Source: Perilla frutescens
Taxonomy: Eukaryota; Streptophyta; Magnoliopsida; Lamiales; Lamiaceae
DNA: 64,000 nucleotides
NCBI GenBank assembly: GCA_026008535.1
Contig: BRKX01000011.1
Location: 49,274,183-49,338,182, forward strand
Reading direction: 5' to 3'
Part shown: positions 36,843-48,047 of the stretch, piece by piece
Layout: each line of letters opens with the position of its first letter
Position numbering within the stretch: the stretch's first letter is position 1
Program-made: the position numbers and the translations under genes
Notes under the pieces: generated by a model
Told to the model about the DNA's origin: nothing
Databases searched by the model: none
The model's input: the letters and a program-made list of their open reading frames with translations, nothing else

Positions 36843-36916
36843 ATCCTACCTTGGATCGAACCCTTAACCTCACAGCACTCCATAGCTTTCCACTGCCGAC
36901 TGAGCTAGGCAATCCG
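36843..36916 (-). repeat. tRNA-derived SINE head or tRNA pseudogene
   Basis: The minus strand has a perfect A box (TAGCTCAGTCGG, 36896-36907) and a perfect B box (GGTTCGATCC, 36853-36862) at tRNA-like spacing. The acceptor and T stems do not pair, so it is not a functional tRNA. It fits a tRNA-derived SINE promoter. Confidence 0.6.
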
Positions 36917-37119
36917 TTTCTTTATATTTTCACATCAATTTTATTATGTACTTATTGTTGCTAATATTTCTTATTTACAATTTTACCCCTGCGATTTTGC
37001 TTTAATATATGTATAGATTAGATTTCCGCATGAATTGAAATTTTAATTGTAGTTTAATTATGATTTTAATAATTGTAAATGAGAATCCATATAATTAAAT
37101 GGCACATATTTTGCCCTAT

Positions 37120-38376
37120 CACTACAAAAAAACGCGATTTTACGACGGATTTAACGACGGAATAAAATCCGTCGCTAAATTAACGACAAATTAACGACGG
37201 ATTGTGAATGAAACATTTAACGACGGATTAACGACGGATTTTTCCGTCTTTAATGTAACGACGGAAAAAATCCGTCGTTAAAAATTGAATTTAATATTTT
37301 TAATTTTATTTTTTTAATATAACGACGGACGGATTTTTCTGTCGCTACGTTAAAGACGGAAAAATCCGTCGTTAGAAATTAATTTTTTTTAATATTTTTT
37401 TAAATTTAACGACGGACTAGCGACGGAATAATTCCGTCATTATTTTTTTTTTAATTTTTTTTATCTTTTCCATTTTTTTAATTTTTTTAATTTTTATTTT
37501 TTTTAATTTTTAATTTCCCAATCAATACTTAATTTACGAATTTGAAATTAATTTTTTTAAAATTTTGATTTTTTATTTATTTTATTTTTTTTAATGTTTT
37601 ATATTATTTTTTAATTTTATTAATATTTTATATATTTTTTTAATTTTTTAATATTTTATATTTTTTTTTAATATTTTTTTATTTTTCAATTATGAATATG
37701 AATTTTTTTTAATATTTTTATTTATTTTATTTTATTATCTTTATTTTTTTATTATTTTTAATATATTATATCTTTTGTTATATTTAAATTACTAATTTAT
37801 GACTTTTTTATAATTTTTTATTTTAATAATTTTTAGGACTTTATATTATATAATTATTTAATTTGAAAATAAAAAATCAATGAAAATAGGTTTTGTGTGT
37901 ATATATATATACTAGTTGTATATTTTAATGTAAATACCTTCTAGCCTATTTGGTTAGAGCGTTAGGGCATAGGGCCATTGGCCCGTGTTTGAAACTCCTC
38001 GAGCGCAGATTTTGCCTGAATTAATTCAGGCTCCATGGCTCAGCTCGGCGGCTCGGCATGAGCCGCGGCTCATTCCCCCGGCTCGGCGGGTTCGCCTGTT
38101 TTTTTTTTAACGACGCAAACATTCCGTCATTAATTTTAATATTTTTTATTTTTTATTTTTCACGACCGAATTCGGCAAGAAGTTAGCGACGGATAAATTC
38201 CGTCGTTAACATTTTTCCGTCGTTAACATTTTTCCGTCGTTAAATTTGTCGTCAAAATAATTTTACGACGAGAGGTTTAACGACGGATTGGATCCGTCCT
38301 TAAATTGATTTAACGACGGATTTTTGATGTTTAACGACGAAAAAATTCATCGCTAAAACGCGATTTTTTTGTAGTG
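37120..38376. mobile_element. Non-autonomous CACTA element, 1257 bp, TSD TAT
   Basis: It starts CACTACAAAAAAACGCG and ends in the reverse complement type (CGCGATTTTTTTGTAGTG), with TAT on both sides (37117-37119 and 38377-38379); 3-bp duplications are diagnostic of CACTA (En/Spm) elements. The subterminal regions (about 37138-37440 and 38105-38350) carry many copies of AACGACGGA and its inverse TCCGTCGTT, which in En/Spm elements are transposase-binding repeats. The centre is AT-rich with one GC-rich island (37944-38100). No transposase frame is present. Confidence 0.95.
37944..38020 (+). repeat. tRNA-like segment inside the CACTA element
   Basis: TAGCCTATTTGGTTAGAGCG resembles an A box and GTTTGAAACTCC, about 55 bp later, resembles a B box. 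It is followed by a GC-rich stretch rich in GGCTCGGCGGCTCGGC-like words. This may be a captured SINE or tRNA-like piece. No full tRNA fold. Confidence 0.4.
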
Positions 38377-39006
38377 TATCTATCAAGGAGAGAGACAAAA
38401 TTAAAATGATGATGAATGGTCACTATATGTTTAGGACGAAAAAAGGAGAAGATTTTTTTTAATGGAATAATAAAATAAAAGGCTATGTGAAAGCATAGAA
38501 AGCCATAATTTATAAAGTACTGCCGACCATTTACTTTTGTAGATTGAGAATTTTCAGTAATATGTAAATAATTGATTAATTAATTAAAGTATAGATATTA
38601 TTCGTTCATGCATGTAATGGTGTTCTTGAGATGACCTAGTGGTAGAGCGTGAAATAAAGATCTCGAAAATTCAAATCTCATTACATGTGAATCTATCATA
38701 TTTAGTTTTGTTTTTTATTTACCTCTTTAGTGTGGTTTACATACTATTGTATACGAACAGTGCCGCATTGATTATCCTCAACATAAAAAAATATGGTTGA
38801 TTGACCAAAAAAATCCCACTTAATTAGAAAGTTTATGAGATAAAAACATGAACAATGATAATTTATATAGCAGACAAAAATTTGTATGAGACCGTTTAAC
38901 GAGTCTCTTACATTAGACAGATTTCGATCTGACCAGACCCGGCCCGCCCCGACTCGTCCAAACTAAATATAAATAAAAAAAAATAGATTATTAAGTGTGA
39001 AGCTAA
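38377..39006. other. Spacer after the CACTA element
   Basis: AT-rich, with a tRNA-like repeat head at 38630-38690 and a segment at 38879-38960 that is similar, in inverted orientation, to 44370-44460. No gene seen. Confidence 0.5.
38630..38705 (+). repeat. tRNA-derived SINE head
   Basis: GATGACCTAGTGGTAGAGCG matches an A box, and AATTCAAATCTCATTACATG about 35 bp later matches a B box region. This layout is typical of plant tRNA-derived SINEs. The 3' end is not defined. Confidence 0.5.
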
Positions 39007-39180
39007 TATGGGGATTATGCCTGTGGACATAGTTGCCATATTGAATGTGCTCTACGAGCTTACATGGCCGACACAGTAGGAAGAAGTATTGGTTTGGATG
39101 CAGAGTATTATTTGAAGATTGGAGGTCATATAGCTCGATTAATGATGAACCATGATGCTGTACCGGTAAGAGATGTTGAG
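39007..39180 (+). pseudogene. Fragment of a PHD-type zinc-finger gene
   Basis: An open stretch reads ACGHSCHIECALRAYMADTV, then GRSIGLDAEYY. CGH-x-CHIECAL followed by GLDxxYY is the C-terminal half of a plant PHD-like finger as remembered from VIN3/OBERON-like and related proteins; the last Cys pair expected after YY is missing. No start or upstream zinc ligands are found, so it is a gene fragment, perhaps carried by a transposon. Family assignment is tentative. Confidence 0.4.
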
Positions 39181-39489
39181 GGATTCACACGACAGAACAT
39201 AAATGTGGTGACTCTTGAAGCTCATCATTTTGTATCAAATCGTTTGTCTATCTACTGCCAATGTATATGTCTGTTATATATTTTCAGCCCAACAAAGTTC
39301 TTACTTGATTCAAATTCCATTAATATGGAGTATAGAAACTCAAATATTGAGGGGAAAAGTTATATTTTGTATTGATTGTGTGATGATATATATAACACAA
39401 AGAGAAGGATCTAGAATATAATTACAATATTACAATTGATAATAATTGCGTTAAATATGGGGAGAGATGTCCATAGAATCCGGGAGATC

Positions 39490-39621
39490 CTAAATACGCC
39501 CCCGCAAAATAGACGTTCCATCGGCAATGGAAATTTTGGAACAAAGGGCCTCGAAACGTGTCCGAGGAAGAGGCTTGGTGAGCAGGTCCACGAGCTGATC
39601 AACAGTGCTAACATATGCCAC
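39490..39621 (-). pseudogene. C-terminal end of a Copia RNase H with adjoining LTR piece
   Basis: On the minus strand the segment reads VSTVDQLVDLLTKPLPRTRF, then EALCSKISIADGTSILRGRI and a stop at 39490-39492. This is the conserved end of Copia pol. The following 100-130 bp (39360-39489) are probably the start of its 3' LTR. Nothing of the rest of the element is nearby, so this is an isolated fragment from a third Copia element. Confidence 0.8.
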
Positions 39622-39729
39622 TGATAGGAGATGCCTATGTCATCTTTCACTTATTGAACCATGATGCCTATCCACTAAATACTTTGAGTTTATTTTTCCA
39701 AGAATTTACTTGAAGAAAGTGTTTTTAGA

Positions 39730-40694
39730 TAGGGTTAATTGCCAAAAAATGCACCACCTTTCAACGAATTTGTAAATTAGACTCCACTTTTCAAATGTTT
39801 CAATAATGACACAACCTTTCATTTTGTAGCAAAATAGAAACCCCTTTTTTCCGGCCACCGACAAAATGACGTGGATTTACTTATTTTCTACGTGGACTGG
39901 GACTCCTATGTGTACTTTCCACGTCAATGTTTATTTTGGGTTAATGGTCAAAAAATACACCATCTTTCAACGAATTTGCAAATTAGACACCACTTTTCAA
40001 ATGTTTCAATAATGACAACTTTTCATTTTGTAGCAAAATAGACACTCCCTTTTTTTTCCGGCCACTGACAAAATGACGTGGCTTTACTTATTTCCTATGT
40101 GAAATAACAAAACAATGAAAAAAAATCACCTTTCAATTTGGACATCGGTAGAAACCTCTGGTATGGACTTTCAATATTCGAAAGTTTTTGACAAATTCAA
40201 GAGAATTTCTCGTGAGAAATTAGGGTGAAGAATGTGTGAGCTTTAAATTTAATATGTGTTTAATTCCCAAATCTTTAAGCTGAAAACGACGGCGTTTCTT
40301 CAAGTCGGAGTCCTAGTCCAAGTAGGAAATAAGTAAAGCCACGTTATTTTGTTGGTGGCTGGAAAAAAAAAAGGAGTGTCTATTTTGCTACAAAATGAAA
40401 TGTTGTGTCATTATTGAAATGTTTAAATGTGGTGTCTAATTTGCAAATTCGTTGAAAGGTGGTGTATTTTTTGGCAATTAACCCAAAAATAAACATTAAC
40501 GTGACAAGTACACGTAGGAGTCTCAGTCCACGTAGAAAATAAGTAAAGCTGCGCCATTTTGTCGGTGGCCGGAAAAAAAAGGGGTGTCTATTTTGCTACA
40601 AAATGAAAAGTTGTGTCATTATTAAAACATTTGAAAAGTGTATTTAATTTGCAAATTCGTTGAAAGGTGGTGCATTTTTTGGCAATTAACCCTA
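39730..40694. mobile_element. Nested fold-back element with two pairs of inverted arms
   Basis: It begins TAGGGTTAATTGCCAAAAAA and ends with the reverse complement (GGCAATTAACCCTA); TA flanks both ends. Each side consists of two tandem copies of a unit of about 210 bp (left 39731-39945 and 39944-40090; right, inverted, about 40318-40485 and 40480-40694). The units share AAATTAGACNCCACTTTTCA, a TTTTGTAGCAAAATAGA block and a CCGGCCAC block. The middle (about 40110-40310) is single-copy. There is no coding region. The family is unresolved: MULE-like with long inverted repeats, or Tc1/mariner-like if TA is the target duplication. Confidence 0.85.
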
Positions 40695-42300
40695 TTATTC
40701 GAATTTGGGAACTTCGTTGTAAACATATTGGACATGGAGTGATGATAATAGTGGGAGCCAGTAAGCTGAAACATGGTGTGTATGATAAAATTGGTTGTTC
40801 GAAAACTTCTAGATGTACATTTTGAAGTGAATGCTAATGAGTATGAGTTTGATGGTGACTTGCACTTGGATGCGGCCTCATTTGATCAGAGAATTGCGAT
40901 GAACCAATTCTCTGTTGAAGCACTTGTTTACCTTTGGAACTTATGGAAGTAACACAGTTTAGAGATATTATAGTATCTCGACAGCCTAGAACTAGATGCA
41001 TTCTGTTTAAGTTACTTTGGATTAAGTTTGTTGCCAAATGCCAAGTGGTCGTGCAATGTTTTTCTAGCAATAATGGAACACGACTATGGATTGAAAAATA
41101 TGGAATCGATTCCAATATGTATTTACTTGTGTTGGTGATGATGATTGTGTCTGTGATGGATTTAAATGGGGAATTTCTCAAGTATGTACTTGTTTGTATG
41201 CTTGTCATACATCATATCATTTCCCAATTGCCAAAAGAATTCTATAAAGCTATAACATCGAGAAAGAAATATAGTTATTTTTCTGTAGTATCTGCAATCG
41301 CTAGAGCATTCAAAGTTATTGGGATTCTCTTGTCCTTGTAATGTCTCTTGATGGTGATGATATTCATATTTTGCAGCCATATGCATGTTCTGATGATGTT
41401 ATCATCATCTGCTTGAGATCCTTCTCGTGCAATGCTAACGTCATCAAAACAATATCACCATCTAATGATGAGCTTAGCAACAATCTGTAAGGCGAGATTA
41501 CATCAAAAACTGCTTCAAACTCAACTTCATAGTAAATCAAATGGATCTTATCAATTCTGAGGATCTGCATAGTATATTCTCTTGAGAAAGAAGGTAATTC
41601 ATATGAATTGTGAAGTTGCTTTTAAGTTATATCATATATCATCATATCATATGTTACATGTAGTCTTATTGTCGGGGTAGAAGTAACTGGACTTGTAAAC
41701 TATATAAAAAACTACGGTAGCACAATTGAATGAAGTGAGATGTAAAGATAAAGTTTTGATCGAGGATCTAAACACACTAGTGTCTTTGTTCACAAGAAGG
41801 TTAGTGACCAAGCAAATACCACGGTAGATAGGTGAGCGGTTCTTAATTCGTAGCATAATATTTCAAAATATATCATTAAATTTTTTCATACACTGCTATT
41901 AAATTTAATTCAAAAATAAATAATTAGTATTTTACTTAAATATCATTTATAATTAAAAAATCAAAACTAATTAAAAAAAACTCTTTCTCAACATTCACCT
42001 TCATTATTCTCGCCCAACCCACTTTATCACTCATCATTTATGCAAATCCACCATTAATAAAAAAAAAATCCAATATAAAATGGACTAAGGTTCGAAAAAT
42101 AATTTTCAAACAATGGACCTAAGGTTTGAAAAATAGTTTTTAAACAATGGACTTGTTCGAAAATGAGACTTGGGATGTGCTTTTATTTTATTAAATTTTT
42201 TAGCAGTTAGTTTTTAAACTTCAAAATGAGAAGTTTGTTTAAAATGTTATAAAACTGAATAAATCGTCTAAATACATATGATGATAATTGTAAATATCAT
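40695..42300. other. Unrecognised sequence, possibly gene fragments
   Basis: Moderately GC-richer than its neighbours between about 40730 and 41580, with short open frames broken by stops on both strands. Some translations look protein-like, for example a plus-strand stretch reading FDGDLHLDAASFDQRIAMNQ near 40846-40905, but no family could be named. It could be remnants of captured or dead genes. From 41600 onward it is AT-rich and empty. Confidence 0.4.
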
Positions 42301-42309
42301 TTTTCATAG

Positions 42310-42780
42310 GTCAAAGTAATGTGGAACGAAGCGGCCCAATATTAATGAGGTCTAATGGTACAAAGTTGAAAGAAAGTAGGAGGGTCGTATGGCAGATGTT
42401 TAGGATTAGCAGCCGCCAGGAGAGAAGACTGGATCAAAACATATAAGTTAGAAACTACCGTTAGACGTCTCGATATAAGGATGAAAGGATTTCATCGGCA
42501 AAAAGAGGATGGCATGTTCAAGGAGGCACATTCTAAGTTCGAACACATGCACTCGACCTCGCTTTCGATCTCGAATTCTCTCTCAATTTAGCATTATTTT
42601 CTTTTCATTGCTTTAATAAAAAATTTACTACCTTATTTAGATTCTGATATGAGTATCGGAGTCTGTTTGATCGTTGAACCCCCGACTGTCGTTCAATTTC
42701 ACGATTTCTTTATTTGTCTATATAGATCATCGGTGCCTAATCTCCTATATATAATCAATTGTTGGTTTTTCATCTACAAC
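42310..42780 (+). mobile_element. Possible solo LTR or LTR fragment
   Basis: A stretch with GC content unlike its surroundings. It contains a TATA-like CGATATAAGGATG near 42470 and, later, GATATGAGTATCGGAGTC and GAACCCCCGACTGTCG words that recall the 3' part of plant gypsy LTRs. No boundaries, TSD or partner LTR were found. Confidence 0.3.
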
Positions 42781-42900
42781 TACCGGTATTAATATATTAT
42801 TCATATTTTGATTACTTAATATTGAAAAATGGCACATGTTTTAACTTTTTTCTTAATTCATTATTTGACCTTGTCTACTCTCATGATTCTCTCATGAACC

Positions 42901-43647
42901 CAGTGGCGGAGCCACATTGAACCCCCAAAGTTTTTTAATTTTTTTAGTATATATACATAATATATATCTTATAATTATCTACTTTGTTATTGGAGACTAT
43001 TAACTAAGATCATAAAGATGAAAAAAATAAAGTAGTGGTTGGGTACTTTAATTGAGACGTGGTGAATAATATTATCGTAAAAAAAAAAGTGGTGAATCAT
43101 CCCTTTAATAACATTAGCAATAAAACTATTAATTCGTGAATCTCTGTGTTACTCCTCTTTAAATCTTATACATATATAAAAATATAAGAATAAGACATGT
43201 ACAATTATTCAAGTCTTCAAATACAACTCATAACAATTTTAAAAATACATCAAAATTTTAAATTAAGAAGTGCACAAATAACACTCTCGAGTAATTGATG
43301 TTATTTTTTTCTTTCATTCTTGATTTTTTGTATGTATATTATTAATTAAATCTCTTAATTCTTATTTATGTATAGTGTTGCTTACATATTTATTTATTTA
43401 TTACGTAATTAAAATTTCAATTAAATTAGAGATTTGTGTTTAAATTAAAAATTTGAGTTTATGTACATATGGTTTGAATTTTACAAGTATGAAAGGGATT
43501 TGATTTTGAATTGAGGTTTGGACTTAGATATTTAAAATTAATAATAATAATTTGAATTAAAGATTTTAAACTCTGAAGAATATTTAATTATACAAATACA
43601 TTTTTGTATATCGTACCCCCAATTTTAAAATTCTAGATCCGCCACTG
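42901..43647. mobile_element. Non-autonomous hAT-type element, 747 bp
   Basis: The terminal inverted repeats are CAGTGGCGGA at both ends. The flanks are CATGAACC (42893-42900) and CATGAATC (43648-43655), an 8-bp target duplication with one mismatch, the length diagnostic of hAT elements. The interior is AT-rich and non-coding. Confidence 0.9.
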
Positions 43648-46600
43648 CATGAATCATTTCTTAATTGCTGAAGAAGCTTAAGAACGTCAGGTGTAGAGAC
43701 GTAAATATATTACCATTTCTTAACTTCATACTTCATCCAAATTATGAGCCCTTGATCAAAGGAACAATCCACACATGAGGAAGAAAAAAATTTGGACAAA
43801 AAAAATGATTCAAGTGCTTAGTAACACAGAGCAATCAACTCAAGGGAAAAAATTGTAACAAGATTGCAACAAATTCAAAGACTTCTAATCTGCAATCAGA
43901 CAATAAATAAAAAACCATGGATCCAGAAAAATTAACAAATATAACAGTTACATTTAATCATATTTATCATTGTTTCATTGAATGATATGATGGTTGGCCA
44001 TTATGCTCAATTGATGGCGAAGAGGGATTTGATGAAGAGAACTCTGGTTGCAGTGAATCCGAATTTCTTTGACGTAGATTTCCCTATTTATAAACAGTCA
44101 AACTATTAGAAATAGAAATTTGAGGGAAAAATGAGGAAGATTGGAAAATTGCTTTAACTTGCATGTGCTGGGCTCGAAAATTGACTGTGATACGACCAGA
44201 GAACAATTATTTCGATACACAGCAGATCGACAAAAATCACAAGAGAGAGAGGACAGATCATGGGAGAAAGACGGCAACAAAAATCGCAAGAGAGAAGGGG
44301 CATATCATAGTGCAGATTGAGAGACTGAGAAAGACAGCAGATTGTAGAAAATCACTTTTTTAATTTATATTTAATGAACCGAGTCAACGGGTCGAGTCGG
44401 ATTGTGATCCATTTAACATAAGAGATCTATTAGACAGTCTTACAGGAGTATGCCCCATATAGCATAAAACGGAAAAAACAACTTATCATATATACTTCAG
44501 CCTACAAACCTCAAACAAGCCCTAATAGTATTCCTTCCTAGATAAATTACTATTTTAAAATTACTGATAAGAAAATATTGATCAATTTGGCAATGATTTT
44601 ATCACTTCTTGATCAGTCAATTAATTAAACGGGTAGTGATATCCAAATAAGATTTTTTTTTAGGTTTGAACTTTGAATCATCTTCCATGCCATTAACACA
44701 TTTTTAATGTGATTACACTACTTGCTGTTCTAAAATTAATATATATTAGAAAATGGTGAAATGACCAGTAACAAATTATGTTTATTCATTGTATTAGAAA
44801 GAGAATGAAGATAGTATGAAAAGCAGCCTTTCTCTACTTTCAAGGCATGCCAGCCATGTTTTTGTCGTTTGCTTATTACCTTGCTGTAGTTTAAGCCTTT
44901 TACCATGTTTGGAAGAGTTAATTCTGCCCTAGTGGATATTACCAAAAAAATAAATTAATATACATAATTTAATATTTTTAAGTGATATTTTGTATATAGT
45001 TATTGTGAAGAACTAAAAAAATATGAATGTTGATGTTGTTTTATATTTGTTAATATATTGGTGATATTATTAATTTTGTAATTACTATAACGACAACTTG
45101 AAGATAATATCACCAAAGAATTATTTATATCACCGTAGTATAAATATTACTATATCAATTACATATGAAATATCACTTGAAAATATTAGAGTATGCATAT
45201 TTTTAAAAATAGAATAGTACCCACTCGGCCAATCAGGCAATATCTACTCTACCCACTTTCTTGTGCAAATTAAACAATTGATGAACTCTCGTACATTTTT
45301 TTTATAATTAGGGTGTATTCTATTTGTAAAATATTATGTACGAAAATTGACATAAAATTGAGTTTTAAGTCTTTAGATATTTATTTGTATTGGAATGGGG
45401 TCTTTAAAATATGTAATATGAACTAAAAGTACAATAACCGACTTTCTGTTTCAAGAAAAGAACAAAATATGATTTTTATAAGAACTCCTCTGTCTAACAA
45501 TAAGAAAATGCAAGAACCCAATAAAAATGTTGAAGATACATGAATTGAATCTACCATGTGATTTTTCCTATATTTACTCAAAACTTTATTAAGCTTGGTC
45601 GTCTCACTTGGGTTTAAGTGATTAGCAAATTAATGGAAAATATCTCCAATCTTCAAAGAAAATGATAAATTAATCTAATTTTTTAACATCTCTTAATTGT
45701 CTCACTATATACAAACACGAACAAGATATTAATATTTTTCCCCGCTTTCAATACTCGGCATTTATTTCAATAATTGAGTTTTAAGAAAGAAAAACAAATT
45801 GCAATAGGCGAGAGATGAAATGGCTCAAAATCAAATGGGAATTTTCCATGGGCATTTCAAAGAAACACACCTAGCTTGTTTTTGTATTTTTTAGTGATAG
45901 CGGTGATTCTCAAACATGAAACGTGTTTTTTTTAAACAAAATCTCCACAACTTGAATTTTTTTCCCTTTATTATGTATCGATCTTTCTCTATTTAATTTG
46001 AAAGTGTTAAATGATATGAAAAATTATCGTGAATGGGCTTTTCATTTAAATAAGTTAAAATCAGTCAAACGAAGTGAGCCCAAGTTTGGGAATTTCTCAT
46101 GATTTACAGAGGCCCATGATTTTTGTAATGCCAACTACAATTATTTATCGGGCCTTTATTTAATCTGCCTAATTGATGAAAGAAGGGGCTGGTGTGGTAT
46201 TAGTCTATCCCATAGTCTGCTATGTATTTACAAACCAAATTCAACCATAAATTTCTTTGTATAGGTATAAATGATCTAAAATAATTTTTTATAAAATAAT
46301 TCAATCTATAAAGAAGGTCAAATTGGAACACCATGAAACAAAAAAGTTAGGGAGAGTCGTTAACGATTTATATATCTATATATATAAATATAATATCACC
46401 AATAATTAATCAGGCTCACATCAAGCCACTTCTCGTATTAGATTATCATAATCTGACGTGGATGTAGCAGAGTAGATTTCCTCTTTCGTTTTATATTTTA
46501 TATTTGCATCCGTAATTATTGAGATTTTATATTTTACGGTCGTAAATGAGGAGGGAGAGGGGGGGGGAGAGAACCTTGTATCTTGTCTTTTATGTTACTA

Positions 46601-47774
46601 GTTTTGCACCCGTGCGATGCACGGTAATAATCAAAATTAATTAAATCGATATTATAAGTTTATATAATAACGAAATAAGTTAACTTAAAAATTATTAAAT
46701 ATTATGAGAGCAATTTTTATTTTTAAGAAGTATTTTACACAATTAAAAGAAATAACTTTATTTTCACATTCTGAAACATACATGGGATGATGAAAATGTA
46801 CCTTTGAACTTATAAATATAATCCCAAACACGAAATGGATATTAGAATCATGAGTAGCATAAACAATATAATTCCTAAAGCATTAGAAGAACACCATTAG
46901 CCCAAGAGTGTAACTTACAACCTCCTTCAATATTCATGACGGAATGAATGTTATAAATTATTAGCTAAACTGAATTAATACAAATTGTCAATTCGATTAG
47001 CTTGAATTAATGACGGTAAATTAACCTCATTACCAATTCAATTAGCATGAATTAAATAATTATTCGAATGACACGATTCTTATTAATTAATTAGTTTAGA
47101 AGGATATTAGTATAGCCGGATTTCAGGGTATTTGTTTTAGGAAAATTGCGAAAAATTATAGGTAATTGAATTATTAAATTACATAATGAATTAGTGACAT
47201 TTTATATTATTAATTTTTATAATAGGAAATGTTATTTGGGTGGGAAAAAGTGTGACTACTATTTATGTAGACTATTATGCTTTTAAATATATAGATTTGG
47301 TCCATATATATGTCGGATATTTAATGTATATGAATATATTTGGTCCATATATATGTCGGATATTTAATGTATTTGGTCTATTAATATTTACATTATTTAT
47401 ATGAATTAATTTAGTTAAGCAAAATATATTATATAATTTTTCAGATTAGGCAAGTTAGTTTTGGCGGGAAAAATTAATCATTGACTATCTTACGTTTAGA
47501 TAATATATAGACTGGGTAAGATGAGAGGAGAGAGAAAGAGATGATGGAGAGAGAAATTATTTCATTTTCTTTTGATTTATGTGGTGGCCGAGAGAGGGTA
47601 TAGGAAATTTTAAGAGGTATTTTGTAGTTTTATTATTTAGTAGCTTGGTTAGTTTTAAATTGTGTTGAATGAATAGTTGAGAGATCATGTATTAATATTT
47701 ATTTTCTTATATTTATCTATTAAAGTCTAATATTTATCTTTCATGCATTTAAATTATTTTATTTATATTAATTA
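43648..47774. other. Gene-free intergenic DNA
   Basis: No supported gene. It contains the inverted-partner segment at 44370-44460, a motif ACCCGTGCGATGCACGG (46608-46624) similar to one at 35438-35453, a G-rich run near 46550-46570 and a 43-bp tandem duplication at 47296-47384. The open frame at 44163-44363 has Lys/Arg-rich low-complexity sequence and is not called. Confidence 0.5.
47296..47384 (+). repeat. 43-bp tandem duplication
   Basis: TTTGGTCCATATATATGTCG and the bases that follow occur twice in direct orientation with a 43-bp period. Confidence 0.85.
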
Positions 47775-48047
47775 CTCCCTCCTGTTTTTAATAGATGATG
47801 TTTTGGCTACTTAAATTATGTATTTTATAGATGATGTTTTGGAAATTTATATCAATTATACCCCTAATTAATAATGACTAACTTGGTCAAAATCCTCAAT
47901 TATAAATGTATCCAATTTTCTACAAATGTATTTTTTAATATTGTAATTAATATACAGTGGACTAAACAAGGTTAATATGGGCAAAAAAATAGTTTATTAA
48001 AATATGTGCGAAAGCTTAGGAAATCATCTATTAAAAACAGGAGGGAG
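47775..48047. mobile_element. Stowaway-type MITE, 273 bp
   Basis: The ends CTCCCTCCTGTTTTTAATAG... and its inverse match perfectly over about 25 bp and are flanked by TA on each side. It belongs to a different subfamily from the element at 6590 (CCTGTTTTTAATAG versus CCGTCCCATTTTAA). No coding capacity. Confidence 0.93.

Larger units (their letters stand above)
34306..37119. other. Promoter side of ascorbate oxidase and gene-free AT-rich DNA
   Basis: The first 100-150 bp hold the 5' UTR and TATA-rich promoter (minus-strand TATATATA near 34386-34400) of the ascorbate oxidase gene. The rest has no supported gene. It contains a putative MITE (34605-34948), the motif CCCGCGCGATGCTCG (35438-35453) and a tRNA-like repeat (36843-36916). 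Confidence 0.55.

Noticed and set aside
36843..36916. Functional tRNA gene on the minus strand
   Set aside because: A and B boxes are perfect, but acceptor, D and T stems do not pair, so it was called a SINE head or pseudogene.
40934..41341. 135-codon plus-strand open frame
   Set aside because: Considered as a gene or PPR-like remnant, but the resemblance is only a few residues and no repeat structure is present. Described as unrecognised sequence instead.
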